Shown here: one piece after another, positions 57,547-58,773 of the stretch
Layout: each line of letters opens with the position of its first letter
How positions within the stretch are numbered: position 1 is the first letter of the stretch
NCBI GenBank assembly: GCA_018417955.1
Contig: JACTVC010000011.1
Span: 1 to 58,773 of the forward strand
Length of the DNA stretch: 58,773 bases
Origin: Laccaria trichodermophora
Taxonomy: Eukaryota > Basidiomycota > Agaricomycetes > Agaricales > Hydnangiaceae
Reading direction: 5' to 3'
Notes under the pieces: model-generated
Seen by the model: only the letters and a program-made list of their open reading frames with translations
The model's database searches: none
Told to the model about the DNA's origin: nothing
Translations under genes and position numbers: made by a program

Positions 57547-58674
57547 ATGCCGTGGGATGACGGCCGTTTTGTGTTGGAAAACGAGCTAGAGCCTCTTTTG
57601 GGTGACTTAGGAAGTATGGTGCGTTTTCATTATTTCGTGACCTGTGTGGTCGCTTAAGTTATGGTTTAGCCATTCATATCAGCCCTTCAAGAGACGGAAC
57701 ATACTCTGCTATCTGCCAACCGGTTGACACCGAGACTGAAAGCGGTTAAACGGTCTTTGTTAATAGGAGAAGAGGAAAACCATTCCAGTCGCATGTTCAA
57801 ATATATCAACGTTGAGAACGCTTTGCAACACTTTCCTCCTTTGGAGCGTAGGGGCGTTTTCTTGGATCTGCTTTTGCAATATGTCCTCATTGACAAAATG
57901 GTACGAGCAATGAATGATTGCTCACTCCATAATGGCTATGTGGCTGAGGTTCCCAAACATCGACGTCGGCCTATTTTCACTAACAAGTTCAAAGTACGAC
58001 AATCTTCACTAGTCTGATATACTTCTCATGCTTCATTGTAGGGATGGTCCCCATTACACGATTGGGTCAAGCTCGTCACCCAATTTAAAGCTAAATTCAA
58101 TCAAACTTCCCTCAATACAGAATTACCAAGCGAGACCTGTCCACAGTCAATAGAGCTTGGATTGATACAGTCTTTGTCGAAAACAATATCAAGAACCCAA
58201 GTACATGGAGCACTTGCAAACGTAGAAGCTGCTGCATTGTGTCTTCGTTTAGTCTGGAAGGTACGGCCAGCCAAGTTAACATATCGACGAAGGCTAAATG
58301 CTAGTAGGGTTATCTTCGTGTCAATGAGGAGTCACCGCAATCCTCTGATAATGAAGAGAAAAATAAAATCAAAAAATTCATAATGTATGTCGTTTCTTCT
58401 AACATAGTCATTGGAACATCATATCATTCTTGACAGGTCTTTCAACGACGGCAAGTTCGATTTGAAAGCGATCAACACACTTTTAAATGAAGCGCCCACT
58501 CTCCTATTTTGCATTGATATATGCACGTTTGTCTCGCCGTTAGCATTGCTGACTACCAAAGCGTGGTATAACGGCGGGAAACTGGACAGGATGAAACTAT
58601 TTCTCGTATGCCTAATTTTTGGACCATTGATACAGATGTTCACATCAGTTTTCGCTAGACGGGAAAAGCCTTAG
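57547..58674 (+). CDS. Orphan 309-residue protein (T)
   Basis: Five exons (57547-57618, 57670-57993, 58042-58260, 58308-58384, 58437-58674) with GT-AG introns and consistent phases give 309 residues. It starts MPWDDGRFVLENELEPLLGD, followed by helical sequence (LSANRLTPRLKAVKRSLLIG, VFLDLLLQYVLIDKMVRAM), a basic stretch (KHRRRPIFTNKFKG), an acidic/lysine linker (EESPQSSDNEEKNKIKK) and a C-terminal region with hydrophobic segments (PTLLFCIDICTFVSPLALL, then LFLVCLIFGPLIQMFTS) that could be one or two membrane helices. No family recognised and no paralog in the window. It is the last complete gene. Confidence 0.7.
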
Positions 58675-58773
58675 GCAATCAAAAACCATCTCTTTTGTTA
58701 GAGGTAGAAAAGCTCCTGTGGAAAGTACTCTTGAACGTCGCGCAGGGCAAGATACAGCATGGAATGCTCTGGA
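58675..58773. other. Window end, non-coding as far as visible
   Basis: Only 99 bp after the last stop; nothing can be said. Confidence 0.3.

Overview
The window looks like chromosomal DNA of a mushroom-forming basidiomycete (Agaricomycetes, probably Agaricales). Spliceosomal introns of about 45-70 bp are everywhere. The recognisable families are an F-box/leucine-rich protein, a DUF6698-like protein, very large ankyrin proteins, and several expanded families that I recall only as hypothetical proteins of mushrooms. No database search was possible, so family assignments rest on motif recognition and on comparing paralogs inside the window. Exon models come from splice sites, reading frames and paralog comparison.

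Left part (1-23.6 kb): short interspersed repeats, an F-box gene (1.4-3.0 kb, minus), two rearranged copies of a two-gene unit (4.6-6.7 kb and 8.9-12.3 kb), a 911-residue orphan protein (14.0-16.9 kb), a DUF6698-like gene (19.6-21.05 kb) and a 161-bp tandem repeat (21.7-22.3 kb).

Middle (23.6-35.4 kb): two tandem paralogs of 1,553 and 1,818 residues. Each joins an N-terminal domain with a nucleotidyltransferase-like signature (GGS followed by DVD) to a long ankyrin-repeat region.

Right part (about 36.4-58.8 kb): this stretch looks more AT-rich and begins just after a short gene that may be cut off. It holds orphan genes in close order: a paralog pair of 230-245 residues, a second member of the 911-residue family, an F-box-like protein, a 475-residue protein, a 173-residue protein, a coiled-coil-like acidic protein, a protein with a conserved core, a many-exon gene with an acidic middle and conserved C-terminal domain, and a 309-residue protein at the end. 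Five copies of an almost perfect 44-bp palindrome (half-site GAACTGAAAAGTGGAC) occur only here, all between genes and mostly a few hundred bases upstream of plus-strand genes. A 620-bp Tc1/mariner-type non-autonomous element is inserted beside one pair of them, and a dehydrogenase pseudogene lies nearby.

The two most interesting candidates are (i) this palindrome-marked cluster of orphan families, which could be a large mobile or co-regulated element, and (ii) the duplicated nucleotidyltransferase-ankyrin genes, which resemble a sensor or signalling architecture.
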